A stretch of 37,500 bases of DNA. Origin: Cyclobacteriaceae bacterium. Its GTDB lineage: Bacteria > Bacteroidota > Bacteroidia > Cytophagales > Cyclobacteriaceae. The stretch is taken from the NCBI GenBank assembly GCA_958296015.1, contig CATQIH010000012.1, forward strand, positions 1-37,500. Reading direction: 5' to 3'. This document shows positions 14,902-23,508 of the stretch, one piece after another (the stretch's first letter is position 1; every line of letters starts with the position of its first letter). The notes under the pieces are model-generated. The model was not told where the DNA came from and did not search any database. It worked only from the letters and a program-made list of their open reading frames with translations. Position numbers and translations under genes: made by a program.

Positions 14902-17064
14902 ATGAGCTTCTTGTATCCGCAATTTCTGTTTGGTTTACTGGCCCTGGGAATCCCTGTCATTATACATCTTTTCAACTTCCGTAAGACGAAGAAGATATAT
15001 TTTAGCAATACCCTGTTCCTGAAGAATCTCAAAGAGACCACCACCACCAAGCTGAAGATCAAGCACTGGCTTATCCTGCTGGCGCGGCTGCTGTTTGTTT
15101 TCTTCCTGGTACTCACCTTTGCACAGCCCTTTCTGCCTGTTAGCGATAAGGAAGGGGCACCCAATGCGGAAGGCCAGAACCAAGTGTATATCTATCTGGA
15201 CAACTCCCTGAGTATGTCCTCGGAGCTAGGTTCCAACCTGCGTGGTGTCGACCAGGGCATCAATTATATAGAAGAGATCATAGGCTTGTATCCCCGCAAT
15301 ACCTCGTACCATTTGCTGACCAACGAGTTTGGAGGCAGCTCCCGCGTACCCAGAACCGGCGCAGAGCTTAGCGATCGCGTGGCTGAAATCGGATTGACCG
15401 GCGTTGCCCGTAGTTTTGAGGAAGTGGTCAGCAAAGTAGAAAACGATCAGCAGACCCTGACAGCACAAAACACAGGCAGGTCGGATGTATACCTCATCTC
15501 CGACTTTCAGAAATCTACAGGGGGCGACCTGAACGCCATCAGGCAAGATACGTCAGACCAGGTATACCTGGTGCCTGTTCGGTCCAGCTACGAATCCAAT
15601 GTGTTTGTAGACTCTGTTTTTCTGGCAAGCCCCTTTATGCTGGCCGACGAAACCAACGAGCTGACCATCGTGCTACGCAACGACAATAGCGAGGCTACCA
15701 ACGATTTCCTGGTACGTATGCTGATCAACGACCAGCAGGTGGCCAATGGTAGTGTCAACCTGCCTGCCAATGACACCGCGCAGATCACCTTCGGCCTGAA
15801 CTTTCCGTTGGAAAAGACCAACCGCTGCCAGGTAGTTTTTGAAGACTACCCGGTCACCTTTGACAATGAATTCTATTTTTCGCTCAACCTCGGAGACCGT
15901 ATCCGCATTCTGGAGATCACACAAGGCACTACCCGGCAGCCGTCGGCCATTGCCAAGGTGTATGCCAACCAGCAAGTGTTCGATTTCCAGTCGTTTAGTA
16001 TCAGCAACCTCGATTATAGCCTGATCGATGCAACCGACTTGTTGGTGCTCAATGAGGTTGGCGCAGGAAGTAATGCCAACCTGGCGGTGATTCCCCACAT
16101 CCATGATTTTCTAGCCAATGGCGGACACATCCTGTACATACCCCCAGCCAACGGAGATATGGCCTTTCTTCGGGAAGTCACCGGTAATAAGAACCTGTCG
16201 GGTAAGGTGCTGGTATCAGCAGACTCGACAGGCAACAAACAAACCGCATTAGCCAACCTGGACATGGCCAATCCGTTCTTTTCCAATATGTTTGAAGGAG
16301 AAGCCAGTAACTTTGAGATGGCCACAGCCCGGCGGTTGCTGGACCATAACCTGCGGGGAGAAGCACTGCTCAAATACCGTACGGGCGATCCCTACCTACT
16401 ATCGCTGAGCAGAAGCTACATCAACACAGAAGCCACTGCGGCTAATCCGGTATACGTGTTCAGCACGCCCCTGCGCAACGAATATACCAGCTTAAATCGC
16501 CATGCGATCTTCGTGCCCGTGATGTACCGGCTGGCATCTATGAGCAAATCGCTGAATAATAAGCTATATTATTATGCCAACGAGTCTCTCATTACGCTGG
16601 AAACTACTAATTTTGCCAACAATCAGCAGCAGACTGAGGTAGCTAATACCAACCAGCGTTATTTGTACAAGCTATACAAAGGAGAGCAGGAAGTCATTCC
16701 TTCACAGAGAGTAGCTGGAGGAAAACTGTTTATGGAAATACCACTGGATATTATAGAGCCAGGGTTTTATAACCTGGTAGGCATAGAGGAAGGAAGCACA
16801 CGCAATACCACAGAAGATACGCCCCTCACCAGCCTGGCTTTTAATGTAGAGAAAGAAGAGTCGCTGACGGCCCGTTATTCTGTGGACGAATTACAGCAGG
16901 CGTTCAGTGATACAAGCAATATCCGGATTTTTGAGGCAGAGAACGCAGAAGACTTTTCTGGGTTGCTTCGTCAGCAGCAGGCTGATGTTTCGCTGTGGAA
17001 GTATACGCTGTTGCTGGCTTTGTTCTTTTTGCTCACAGAAATATTGCTAATCAGGTTCTTATAA
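14902..17064 (+). CDS. BatA-domain / VWA membrane protein
   Basis: This 720-residue protein begins with the BatA (aerotolerance regulator) N-terminal domain: membrane segment MSFLYPQFLFGLLALGIPVI (1-25), RKTKKIYFSNTLFL, and a second membrane segment at about 53-77. A von Willebrand A domain follows, with MIDAS motif D100-N-S-L-S104 (YIYLDNSLSMSS). A long periplasmic beta-rich region and a C-terminal membrane helix (about 697-720) complete it. Family members are implicated in stress or aerotolerance, but the function is not well defined. The stop overlaps the next start by one base (TAATG), indicating an operon with the dihydroorotase homologue. Confidence 0.85.
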   Translation: MSFLYPQFLFGLLALGIPVIIHLFNFRKTKKIYFSNTLFLKNLKETTTTKLKIKHWLILLARLLFVFFLVLTFAQPFLPVSDKEGAPNAEGQNQVYIYLDNSLSMSSELGSNLRGVDQGINYIEEIIGLYPRNTSYHLLTNEFGGSSRVPRTGAELSDRVAEIGLTGVARSFEEVVSKVENDQQTLTAQNTGRSDVYLISDFQKSTGGDLNAIRQDTSDQVYLVPVRSSYESNVFVDSVFLASPFMLADETNELTIVLRNDNSEATNDFLVRMLINDQQVANGSVNLPANDTAQITFGLNFPLEKTNRCQVVFEDYPVTFDNEFYFSLNLGDRIRILEITQGTTRQPSAIAKVYANQQVFDFQSFSISNLDYSLIDATDLLVLNEVGAGSNANLAVIPHIHDFLANGGHILYIPPANGDMAFLREVTGNKNLSGKVLVSADSTGNKQTALANLDMANPFFSNMFEGEASNFEMATARRLLDHNLRGEALLKYRTGDPYLLSLSRSYINTEATAANPVYVFSTPLRNEYTSLNRHAIFVPVMYRLASMSKSLNNKLYYYANESLITLETTNFANNQQQTEVANTNQRYLYKLYKGEQEVIPSQRVAGGKLFMEIPLDIIEPGFYNLVGIEEGSTRNTTEDTPLTSLAFNVEKEESLTARYSVDELQQAFSDTSNIRIFEAENAEDFSGLLRQQQADVSLWKYTLLLALFFLLTEILLIRFL

Positions 17065-18371
17065 TGACAAACGTACTGCTACAATCAGTAACCCTCCTAG
17101 ATGATACCAGTCCTTTTCATCTGAAAAAGGCCAACCTGCTGATCAAAGACGGAGTGATTGCCGCTATAGAAAACCCTTCGGGCAATGCAGCCACTAATGC
17201 CTCAGATTATCAGGTGATTGATGCCACACAGGCATACGTGTCTGCTGGGTGGGTAGACATGCAGGCAGATTTTGGTGATCCGGGCTATGAGCATAAGGAA
17301 GACCTGGAATCAGGATCACAGGCAGCGGCTGCCGGAGGTTTTACGGAAGTGGCCTTGCTACCCAACACGCAGCCAACCATCCAGACCAAAAACGATGTGC
17401 TGTATTTGAAACACCGTGCTCTCGGGCTGGTTAGTCTCTTGCCTATGGCCGCCGTGACGCGAGATACTAAAGGAGAAGAGCTCACAGAAATGATAGACCT
17501 GCACCATGCAGGAGCGGTAGCTTTCTCTGATGGTACGCATCCGCTATGGCACACGCAGGTGATGCTCAAAGCCCTGGAGTATGTGCAGAGATTTGACGGA
17601 CTGCTGATCAACCGGCCCGAAGACATACATCTGAATATGTTTGGCACCATGCACGAGGGGGTGCAAAGTACCCTGCTAGGCATGAAAGGCATGCCGGTGC
17701 TGGCCGAAACGGTAGCCATTGAGCGGGACCTGTCTTTGCTGAAGTATGTGACGGAACATGCCGTTGCCCAACCTCCGAGGCTGCATTTCAGCAATATCTC
17801 CGCAGCAGCATCAGTAGCCCTGGTCAGGCAGGCCAAAAGGCAGGGGCTGCCGGTGAGTTGCGATGTGGCCATACATCAACTGATGTTTGATGATACTTAT
17901 TTGCAGGACTTTGACACCAACTATAAAACCAACCCACCGCTGCGCACTGCCGAAGATATCAGCGCACTCAAAGAAGGGTTGCAGGATGGCACCATCGACG
18001 TGATTGTGTCGGCGCACCAGCCGCAGGATGAAGAAAGCAAGAAATGCGAGTTTGATCAAGCCGCCTTCGGAATGATGGGGTTGCAGGCTTTCTTTCCCAT
18101 ACTGCAAACATTGGTAAGCGAGGTGCTTCCCCTGGAGTTACTTATCAAAAAAGTGACCACGGAGCCACGCAAACTATTAAAGCTGCCAGTGGCAAGCATC
18201 AAAGTGAATGAAGAAGCAAACCTGACGCTCTTTGATCCGCAGCGAAGCTGGCAACTAAATGATGCTTCCAACTTATCAAAATCAAAAAATAGTCCGCTGT
18301 TTGGCAAAGACCTGCAAGGAAAAGTGCTGGCTGTGTTTCACAACCGGCAGCAATGGATTGACCCTATGTAA
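17064..18371 (+). CDS. Dihydroorotase homologue lacking catalytic residues
   Basis: This 435-residue protein has the amidohydrolase barrel of class I dihydroorotase, with LLPNTQPTIQTKND, HLNMFGTMHEG and AAFGMMGLQAF. The metal-site motif normally reading DxHxH is DMQADF here (Gln67, Asp69). The usual His in the segment before 'STAGS' is absent (HFSNISAAAS), and the active-site DHAPH region reads SAHQPQ. It is therefore probably not a dihydroorotase; it resembles the non-catalytic PyrC' subunits that stabilise aspartate carbamoyltransferase. A moonlighting role within this membrane operon is also possible. The ATG at 17064 overlaps the previous stop. Confidence 0.8.
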   Translation: MTNVLLQSVTLLDDTSPFHLKKANLLIKDGVIAAIENPSGNAATNASDYQVIDATQAYVSAGWVDMQADFGDPGYEHKEDLESGSQAAAAGGFTEVALLPNTQPTIQTKNDVLYLKHRALGLVSLLPMAAVTRDTKGEELTEMIDLHHAGAVAFSDGTHPLWHTQVMLKALEYVQRFDGLLINRPEDIHLNMFGTMHEGVQSTLLGMKGMPVLAETVAIERDLSLLKYVTEHAVAQPPRLHFSNISAAASVALVRQAKRQGLPVSCDVAIHQLMFDDTYLQDFDTNYKTNPPLRTAEDISALKEGLQDGTIDVIVSAHQPQDEESKKCEFDQAAFGMMGLQAFFPILQTLVSEVLPLELLIKKVTTEPRKLLKLPVASIKVNEEANLTLFDPQRSWQLNDASNLSKSKNSPLFGKDLQGKVLAVFHNRQQWIDPM

Positions 18372-18373
18372 TT

Positions 18374-18946
18374 ATGTCTGCAATAACCTACACCAAAAAG
18401 CCCCTGTTGAGCGTGCCCGTGAAATATGCCCTGGTAGGCGGGGCATTGAATATTGTGCTGTTTTTTATCCTGGTTTTCTTCGACCAAAATCCATTAGTGA
18501 CCAACAAACTGTTCAAAGTACTTTTTGACTTCTTGGTATTAAGCGTTTTTACATTTTTCTGTGTCAAAGAGTTTAAGGTTTATTATAATGGCGGGGTGTT
18601 GCGCTTCTGGCAGGGTATGACCCTCGGGTTTTTCACCTTTGTGTATATGGGACTGATCACCAGCTTGTTTTTGCTGCTTTACCTTTCTTTGAACCCTGAT
18701 CTGTTGCAGGACTTTATTGCACAACAAACGATCCTGATCACCAGTAGCAAAGATAGTATTATAGAGATGTATGGTGAACAGATTTACCGGCAGTGGCTGG
18801 CAGACCTACAGCTGATCAGGATTGCAGATTTTGCAGAAGAAGATTTTCTTACCAAGTTTGGCCTGGGTTTCTTTGCGTCTTTGCTCATTTCCATAGTAAT
18901 GCGCAGTAGTACTATACCGGAAAGGTTGCCTATTGAGAAACAGTAA
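18374..18946 (+). CDS. DUF4199 membrane protein (first)
   Basis: This 190-residue protein has hydrophobic segments at about 17-37, 48-63, 78-103 and 160-178, the four-helix pattern of DUF4199. It starts two bases after the dihydroorotase homologue's stop, so it is in the same operon. DUF4199 proteins are Bacteroidota inner-membrane proteins with no assigned activity; pairs are common next to glycosyltransferases, as here. Confidence 0.75.
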   Translation: MSAITYTKKPLLSVPVKYALVGGALNIVLFFILVFFDQNPLVTNKLFKVLFDFLVLSVFTFFCVKEFKVYYNGGVLRFWQGMTLGFFTFVYMGLITSLFLLLYLSLNPDLLQDFIAQQTILITSSKDSIIEMYGEQIYRQWLADLQLIRIADFAEEDFLTKFGLGFFASLLISIVMRSSTIPERLPIEKQ

Positions 18947-19030
18947 TATTCAAACAGGAGAAATGAACAGCAAAAACGACAGGGGCTACATGGTTTTAAC
19001 CTGTATATTTACACTTTTAAACACCAACCT

Positions 19031-19546
19031 ATGGGACACAACCTGAAATACGGACTACTTATCGGAGCAATAAGCGTGGTATTTAACCTAGTACTTCTGC
19101 TCATCGATTATCATTTGCTACTAGGTTCGTGGATCACCATCATTCCTTTTATCATCAACCTTACGGTGCTTTTTGTTGCTGGCTTTGAGTTGCGCAAAAT
19201 GTATAACAGTGATCTGCCTTTCCGGGAAGCTTTTCTGTCTACGCTAACCATCATTGCCATAGGGCTGGCTATGGGTACTGTGTATAATATGCTGGTGTAT
19301 AATGTATTTGCTCCTGATGTGGCCGAGGCACTGCACAAAGAAACAGTGACCCAAACAGCTAACCTGCTGGAAAGTTTTGGTATGGACGATGAAACTATTG
19401 ATGCGGCTGTGGTGCAGGCAGAGGTAGTAAACCCTTATGGTGTTAAAAATCTGCTGATCAGCTACTTTACCAACCTGATCGGAGGAGTGATACTGGCACT
19501 TATTGTTGGTGCTGTTGTTAAAAAGAAGAAACCTGATTTTGAATGA
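19031..19546 (+). CDS. DUF4199 membrane protein (second)
   Basis: This 171-residue protein has membrane segments at about 7-25, 31-51, 70-92 and 142-164 and a cytoplasmic KKKKPDFE tail. It is homologous in layout to the preceding DUF4199 protein: GHNLKYGLLIGAISVVFNLV parallels VPVKYALVGGALNIVLFFIL. An 84-bp gap precedes it. Its stop overlaps the start of the glycosyltransferase (ATGATG), indicating coupled translation. Its function is unknown; it may be a partner of the glycosyltransferase in the membrane. Confidence 0.75.
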   Translation: MGHNLKYGLLIGAISVVFNLVLLLIDYHLLLGSWITIIPFIINLTVLFVAGFELRKMYNSDLPFREAFLSTLTIIAIGLAMGTVYNMLVYNVFAPDVAEALHKETVTQTANLLESFGMDDETIDAAVVQAEVVNPYGVKNLLISYFTNLIGGVILALIVGAVVKKKKPDFE

Positions 19547-20553
19547 TGAACGGATTGCAAAAAGATATTTCGGTGATCATTCCTCTGTATAACGAGGAAG
19601 AGTCGCTTACCGAGTTATCGCAATGGATTGAGCAGGTAATGAAGACACGTGGGTTTTCCTATGAGGTAATCATGGTAGATGATGGCAGTCGCGATAGCTC
19701 TTGGGAGGTGGTATCGCGTATTTCTAAAGAAAACCCCGCCATAAAAGGTGTCCGGCTCAACCGAAACTATGGCAAGTCGGCTGCGCTGCACACCGGCTTT
19801 ATGCACGCCATAGGCGAGGTAATCATCACGATGGATGCGGATTTGCAGGATAGCCCCGATGAAATTCCCGAGCTATACGCCATGATCAAGGAGCAGGGGT
19901 ACGACCTGGTGTCGGGTTGGAAAAAGAAACGTTACGACCCGATCAGCAAGACAATCCCTTCGCGGTTTTTCAATTTTGTTACCCGCAAGATCTCCGGTAT
20001 CAACCTGCACGATTTTAACTGTGGCCTGAAAGCATACGACAAAAGAGTGGTGAAATCGCTGGAAATATATGGCGAGATGCATCGCTATATCCCTATGATT
20101 GCTAAAAGAGAAGGATTTAGCCGCATCGGAGAAAAAGTAGTAGAGCACCGTCCGCGCAAGTATGGCACCACCAAGTTTGGGCTGGAACGCTTCGTGTTCG
20201 GGTTCCTCGACCTACTGTCTATCAGTTTTGTTTCCAAATTCAAGAAAAGACCCATGCATTTTTTTGGTACGCTGGGTTCCCTTTGTTTTTTGTTTGGGCT
20301 GATCGTCACTATCACGCTCATCGCGCAGAAGATATACCTGATCCACCAGCATATGGCCGTGCGCGAAGTGGTAGACCAGCCCGTGTTCTTCCTGGCATTG
20401 GTAGCGGTGGTGGTAGGCGTACAGCTATTTATGGCAGGATTTGTCGCCGAAATGATCACGCTCAATTCTGGCAAAACCAACGACTACCTGATCGCCGAAC
20501 GGGCAGGTTATACGGAAAATACCAAACACTCAACCGACATAAGCAGAGGATAA
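19543..20553 (+). CDS. Membrane glycosyltransferase family 2 (GtrB/DPM1-like)
   Basis: This 336-residue protein has a GT-A fold with SVIIPLYNEEESL, VDDGS (45-49), DADLQDSPDE (98-107, metal-binding D-x-D) and a two-helix C-terminal membrane domain at about 240-300 (LCFLFGLIVTITLIAQ; FFLALVAVVVGVQLFMAGF). This layout is that of polyprenyl-phosphate glycosyltransferases, which load a sugar onto undecaprenyl phosphate at the inner membrane. Two adjacent ATG codons (19543, 19546) are possible starts, both overlapping the previous stop. It is the last gene of the BatA operon. The sugar donor is not determined. Confidence 0.85.
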   Translation: MMNGLQKDISVIIPLYNEEESLTELSQWIEQVMKTRGFSYEVIMVDDGSRDSSWEVVSRISKENPAIKGVRLNRNYGKSAALHTGFMHAIGEVIITMDADLQDSPDEIPELYAMIKEQGYDLVSGWKKKRYDPISKTIPSRFFNFVTRKISGINLHDFNCGLKAYDKRVVKSLEIYGEMHRYIPMIAKREGFSRIGEKVVEHRPRKYGTTKFGLERFVFGFLDLLSISFVSKFKKRPMHFFGTLGSLCFLFGLIVTITLIAQKIYLIHQHMAVREVVDQPVFFLALVAVVVGVQLFMAGFVAEMITLNSGKTNDYLIAERAGYTENTKHSTDISRG

Positions 20554-20654
20554 GGTGTATTATGCTTATGATTTCTTTTTAGAAGCATGTATGAAAAACA
20601 TTAAACATTAGCGTATTTATTAGGTTCTATTTAACAACACTAAATTTATTAGCA

Positions 20655-21239
20655 ATGAAAAATACGTTTTTATCATTATCTGTCTTAGCCTCATTGGCTT
20701 TATGGATTTCCGGATGTAATTCATCAAATTCCAGCACCGATCAGGAAGCACGCAATGACGATACAATAACAGTTGATCAAACTACAGAGCAGGTCATTGA
20801 TGATCAGACGCTGAAACCCATAGATATGGTGTATTATGTTTATATGAATAACTATATGCAGACTACATTGGGGAATATAGCGGAACAAAAAGCTGCTTCG
20901 GAGAAAGTAAAAGACTTAGGTAAGAATATTACAGAAGAAAATACACAGATCATGTCTCAGATAGAAGACCTAGCAAAGGCTTCTGACGTTGAACTGCCCC
21001 AGGGACTAGAGGTGGAAGACCAGCAAAGGCTGGATAGCCTTACCGCGCTTTCAGGCCAGCAGTTTGATTTAGCTTACGTAAATATGGTCATCGAGCAGAA
21101 AAACAAAAGCATAGAACTGATGCAGGATATGGCCCTCAATGCTGAGAACCCGATAGTCAGTGGATTAGTAGATGATATTATTGCTACAGAACGTGAGCAG
21201 ATACAGAGAGCTGAAACCGTTCAACAGGAAATGATGTAG
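20655..21239 (+). CDS. DUF4142 lipoprotein
   Basis: This 194-residue protein has a lipoprotein signal MKNTFLSLSVLASLALWISG with Cys21, an acidic Ser/Asp-rich linker (about 22-60), and a helical DUF4142 domain (NNYMQTTLGNIAEQKAASEK, KDLGKNITEENTQIM). DUF4142 has a ferritin-like four-helix bundle; no obvious metal-ligand set can be confirmed here. It is likely envelope-anchored and stress-related, by analogy with family members. It is a single gene, with a terminator just beyond its stop. Confidence 0.8.
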   Translation: MKNTFLSLSVLASLALWISGCNSSNSSTDQEARNDDTITVDQTTEQVIDDQTLKPIDMVYYVYMNNYMQTTLGNIAEQKAASEKVKDLGKNITEENTQIMSQIEDLAKASDVELPQGLEVEDQQRLDSLTALSGQQFDLAYVNMVIEQKNKSIELMQDMALNAENPIVSGLVDDIIATEREQIQRAETVQQEMM

Positions 21240-21270
21240 CAATTCTTTTCTTTTTGTGGATGTTAAAAAG

Positions 21271-21300
21271 GTCAGTGCTTATAAAGTGCTGACTTTTTTT
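21271..21300 (+). terminator. Intrinsic terminator after the DUF4142 gene
   Basis: GTCAGTGCTT (21271-21280) pairs with AAGTGCTGAC (21283-21292) with two G-U wobbles and an ATA loop, followed by TTTTTTTT. The T run overlaps the stop codon of the convergent glycosyltransferase gene, so the hairpin may serve both strands. Confidence 0.75.
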
Positions 21301-22291
21301 ATTGATAAAAAGTACGTTTGAATGCCTCTGCCTTATGTTTACCAATAATGTACGTGTTCCATACAGCATACAGAAAACCACAGCCATACCCCGTCAGTTG
21401 AATCAGGCTGGCAGGTACGGCAAGTATACCTACGGTCAGACTTTTATTTCTGATGGCAGCATCTGCTAATAAAAATGCCATCAACAGTAGCAGTGGCGAC
21501 AGGAAGAGCCAGTTGACAATGAGTACAAGGATGATGAGTGCTACCATTCCAAGTGTGAAGGCAGCAGGCAGCAGGTGTACCAGTTTGAGCGTTTTTGGAT
21601 ATTTTTGGAAAAGATTGATGCGTGCCAGCCCGGAGTTGAACACCTGCTTATAGAATTTCTTGAAATCTGTACGCCGCTTATGATACACGTAAGCTTTCTC
21701 TATCAGCCTGACCCGAAAGCCTTGCCGGAAAATACGGATGCTCATGTCAATGTCTTCGCCAAAACGCATGGCGGAGAATCCCTGTGTGCGTTGGTATACT
21801 TCCTTCGTATAGCCCATATTGAAGCTTCGGGGATAGAACTTGTCCAGCCGCTGTTGCCCACCCCGTATACCGCCTGTGGTAATAAAAGAAGTCATCGAGT
21901 AGTTAATAGCCTTCTGAATGTTGCTGAAATCAGGGGCTGCCCTATCTGCTCCACCAAAAGCATCCGCATACTGCTGTGCGAGCGATTCCTGCACCACCTT
22001 TGTATACTGTGAGGGTATAACGCAATCCGAATCCAGGAAGATAAGGTAATCGCCGCTGGCATGGTCTGCGCCATAGTTGCGGCTAAGTCCGGGACCAGTG
22101 TTGGGTTTGTATAGGTACTGCACATCCAGCCAATGCATAAATTTTTGTACCACATCCTCACATCGCACATCAGAGCCATCTTCTACTACCAATACTTCAA
22201 AGTTGCGATAGTGCTGCCGGGTCAGGCTTTCCAGTAACTCTCTGATTTCTTGAGGCCGGTTGTATACGGGAATGATGATAGAAAACTTCAT
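21299..22291 (-). CDS. Glycosyltransferase family 2, membrane-anchored
   Basis: This 330-residue protein starts at the ATG at 22291 (MKFSIIIPVYNRPQEIRELL); a GTG nine bases upstream is less likely. GT-A motifs are VVEDGSD (about 37-43), the LDSDCV metal site (about 90-95) and the acceptor-binding GEDIDMSIR. C-terminal membrane segments are at about 243-285 (FTLGMVALIILVLIVNWLFL). It probably transfers a sugar in polysaccharide or surface glycan synthesis. It lies 49 bp downstream of the methyltransferase gene on the same strand and is probably co-transcribed. The donor and acceptor are unknown. Confidence 0.85.
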   Translation of the reverse strand: MKFSIIIPVYNRPQEIRELLESLTRQHYRNFEVLVVEDGSDVRCEDVVQKFMHWLDVQYLYKPNTGPGLSRNYGADHASGDYLIFLDSDCVIPSQYTKVVQESLAQQYADAFGGADRAAPDFSNIQKAINYSMTSFITTGGIRGGQQRLDKFYPRSFNMGYTKEVYQRTQGFSAMRFGEDIDMSIRIFRQGFRVRLIEKAYVYHKRRTDFKKFYKQVFNSGLARINLFQKYPKTLKLVHLLPAAFTLGMVALIILVLIVNWLFLSPLLLLMAFLLADAAIRNKSLTVGILAVPASLIQLTGYGCGFLYAVWNTYIIGKHKAEAFKRTFYQ

Positions 22292-22340
22292 AGTAGACAC
22301 ACTTCGGATGGCACATAAGCCCTTGAAAGCTATAAATTCA

Positions 22341-23102
22341 CTACTTCCGGCAAAAATAGATCATCTCGCCTTCCATCAGGGCATACCGCTTTTTTTGCTC
22401 GGGCGTAAAATGGTTGATGAAATCATCTTCTGTCACGTCAAACCCAGCTTTCCTGAGCCTATCCGCATAGTCGTGTCCATATTTGCGTACATGGTCGCTT
22501 TGCCCAAAAGCAATTTCCCGTTCTGTTGGATGCTTCAGCAGCGGATTCTCATAAGTTTCCGGTATATCATACACCGGCGACTGGATAATGGCCCAGCCTT
22601 CTGGTTTCAGCACGCGGTGCAGTTCGCTCATACAGTGGATATCATCCTCTACGTGCTCCATCACGTGGTTGCAGAAGATCACATCAAAGGTATTATCCGT
22701 GTAAGGAATATCATGGAGGTCCATTTTGATCTGCGCCCAGGGCGAATCCAGGTCTGCCGTCACATAGTCCAGATTGGGCATTGTAGAGAAAATATCTACG
22801 AAGCATATTTCCGGGGCAATGTGTAGCACCTTCTTCGGACTGGTAAAGAAATCCGTTTTTTCTTGCAGGTAAAGCCACATCAGTCGGTGTCTTTCCAGCG
22901 TCAGTGAGCCGGGACACAAGGCGTTGGGGCGGGTATCTATGCGCCCATAGGGCAGAAACTTGCGGTAGCTTCGCTCTTCCACCGGGCAATACACCTGGTC
23001 TCCCTGAAAATAATAGGCAGCTGCTTTGCGAACAGGCGCGCTTGCCAATTGTAAATATTGCCGGGGAATATGTCTGCTTGTCCAGCTGATGAGTTGTTTC
23101 AT
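22341..23102 (-). CDS. Class I SAM-dependent methyltransferase
   Basis: This 253-residue protein starts at the ATG at 23102 (MKQLISWTSRHIPRQYLQL). SAM-binding features are VLHIAPEICFVDIF (motif I region, an atypical glycine-poor form), the acidic VTADLDSP, and FDVIFCNHVMEHVEDD (methyltransferase_11 type), with LHRVLKPEGWAIIQSPV. It contains CPVEERSYRKFLPYG near the N-terminus, a cysteine-containing segment often seen in sugar or surface-polysaccharide methyltransferases. It is paired with the glycosyltransferase downstream, so a glycan or lipid-linked substrate is plausible. Confidence 0.8.
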   Translation of the reverse strand: MKQLISWTSRHIPRQYLQLASAPVRKAAAYYFQGDQVYCPVEERSYRKFLPYGRIDTRPNALCPGSLTLERHRLMWLYLQEKTDFFTSPKKVLHIAPEICFVDIFSTMPNLDYVTADLDSPWAQIKMDLHDIPYTDNTFDVIFCNHVMEHVEDDIHCMSELHRVLKPEGWAIIQSPVYDIPETYENPLLKHPTEREIAFGQSDHVRKYGHDYADRLRKAGFDVTEDDFINHFTPEQKKRYALMEGEMIYFCRK

Positions 23103-23234
23103 GCCGCAAAGATAAACCCTTTTGGTCATGAATAAAGAAAGAAAGTATCAGGTTCTACATAAGTTTTGTCTTGGGGAACTTACTTTACTGCATATTGCTT
23201 TTTAATATTGCGATTCAGTAAATTGAACATGCTT

Positions 23235-23489
23235 ATGAAAACCATAAAGTTTAAAACGAATATCAATAGCGGCAGAAGCATCGATAGCGTGTCCTCTTAT
23301 CTGGACAATGCGCAGGAAATTCTGCATTGGAGCCTGGATACTGTTGACAGACAAGGCGGCATCAGAGTACTGACAGTGATTGGTGATGACAGGCTGCATC
23401 AGCGAGATGTGGTCAATATTATCAACCTGGCTGGTTTCTACGCCCGGCCTTTGAAGAAGAATATATTTACTAAAATACTTGGAGAATGA
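23235..23489 (+). CDS. HMA-like small protein without metal-binding cysteines
   Basis: This 84-residue protein begins MKTIKFKTNINSGRSIDSVS and has the beta-alpha-beta-beta-alpha-beta order of heavy-metal-associated (copper chaperone) domains. The usual CxxC in the first loop is replaced by N-S-G-R, so it probably does not bind copper in the normal way. An ATG two codons upstream (23229) is an alternative start. Its function is unknown; it is convergent with the acyltransferase-like gene. Confidence 0.6.
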   Translation: MKTIKFKTNINSGRSIDSVSSYLDNAQEILHWSLDTVDRQGGIRVLTVIGDDRLHQRDVVNIINLAGFYARPLKKNIFTKILGE

Positions 23490-23508
23490 TCAGGCAACCG
23501 ATCATTCT
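23483..23508. terminator. Shared hairpin at two convergent gene ends
   Basis: AGAATGATC (23483-23491) and GATCATTCT (23500-23508) are perfect inverted copies around an 8-base loop. On both strands the palindrome reads GAA TGA, encoding the last Glu and stop of the HMA-like gene (plus) and the acyltransferase-like gene (minus). It probably protects or terminates both transcripts; no long T run is present. Confidence 0.55.

Noticed and set aside
22260-22826. Plus-strand frame opposite the methyltransferase and glycosyltransferase genes
   Set aside because: It is antisense to two well-supported genes and has no recognisable motifs.
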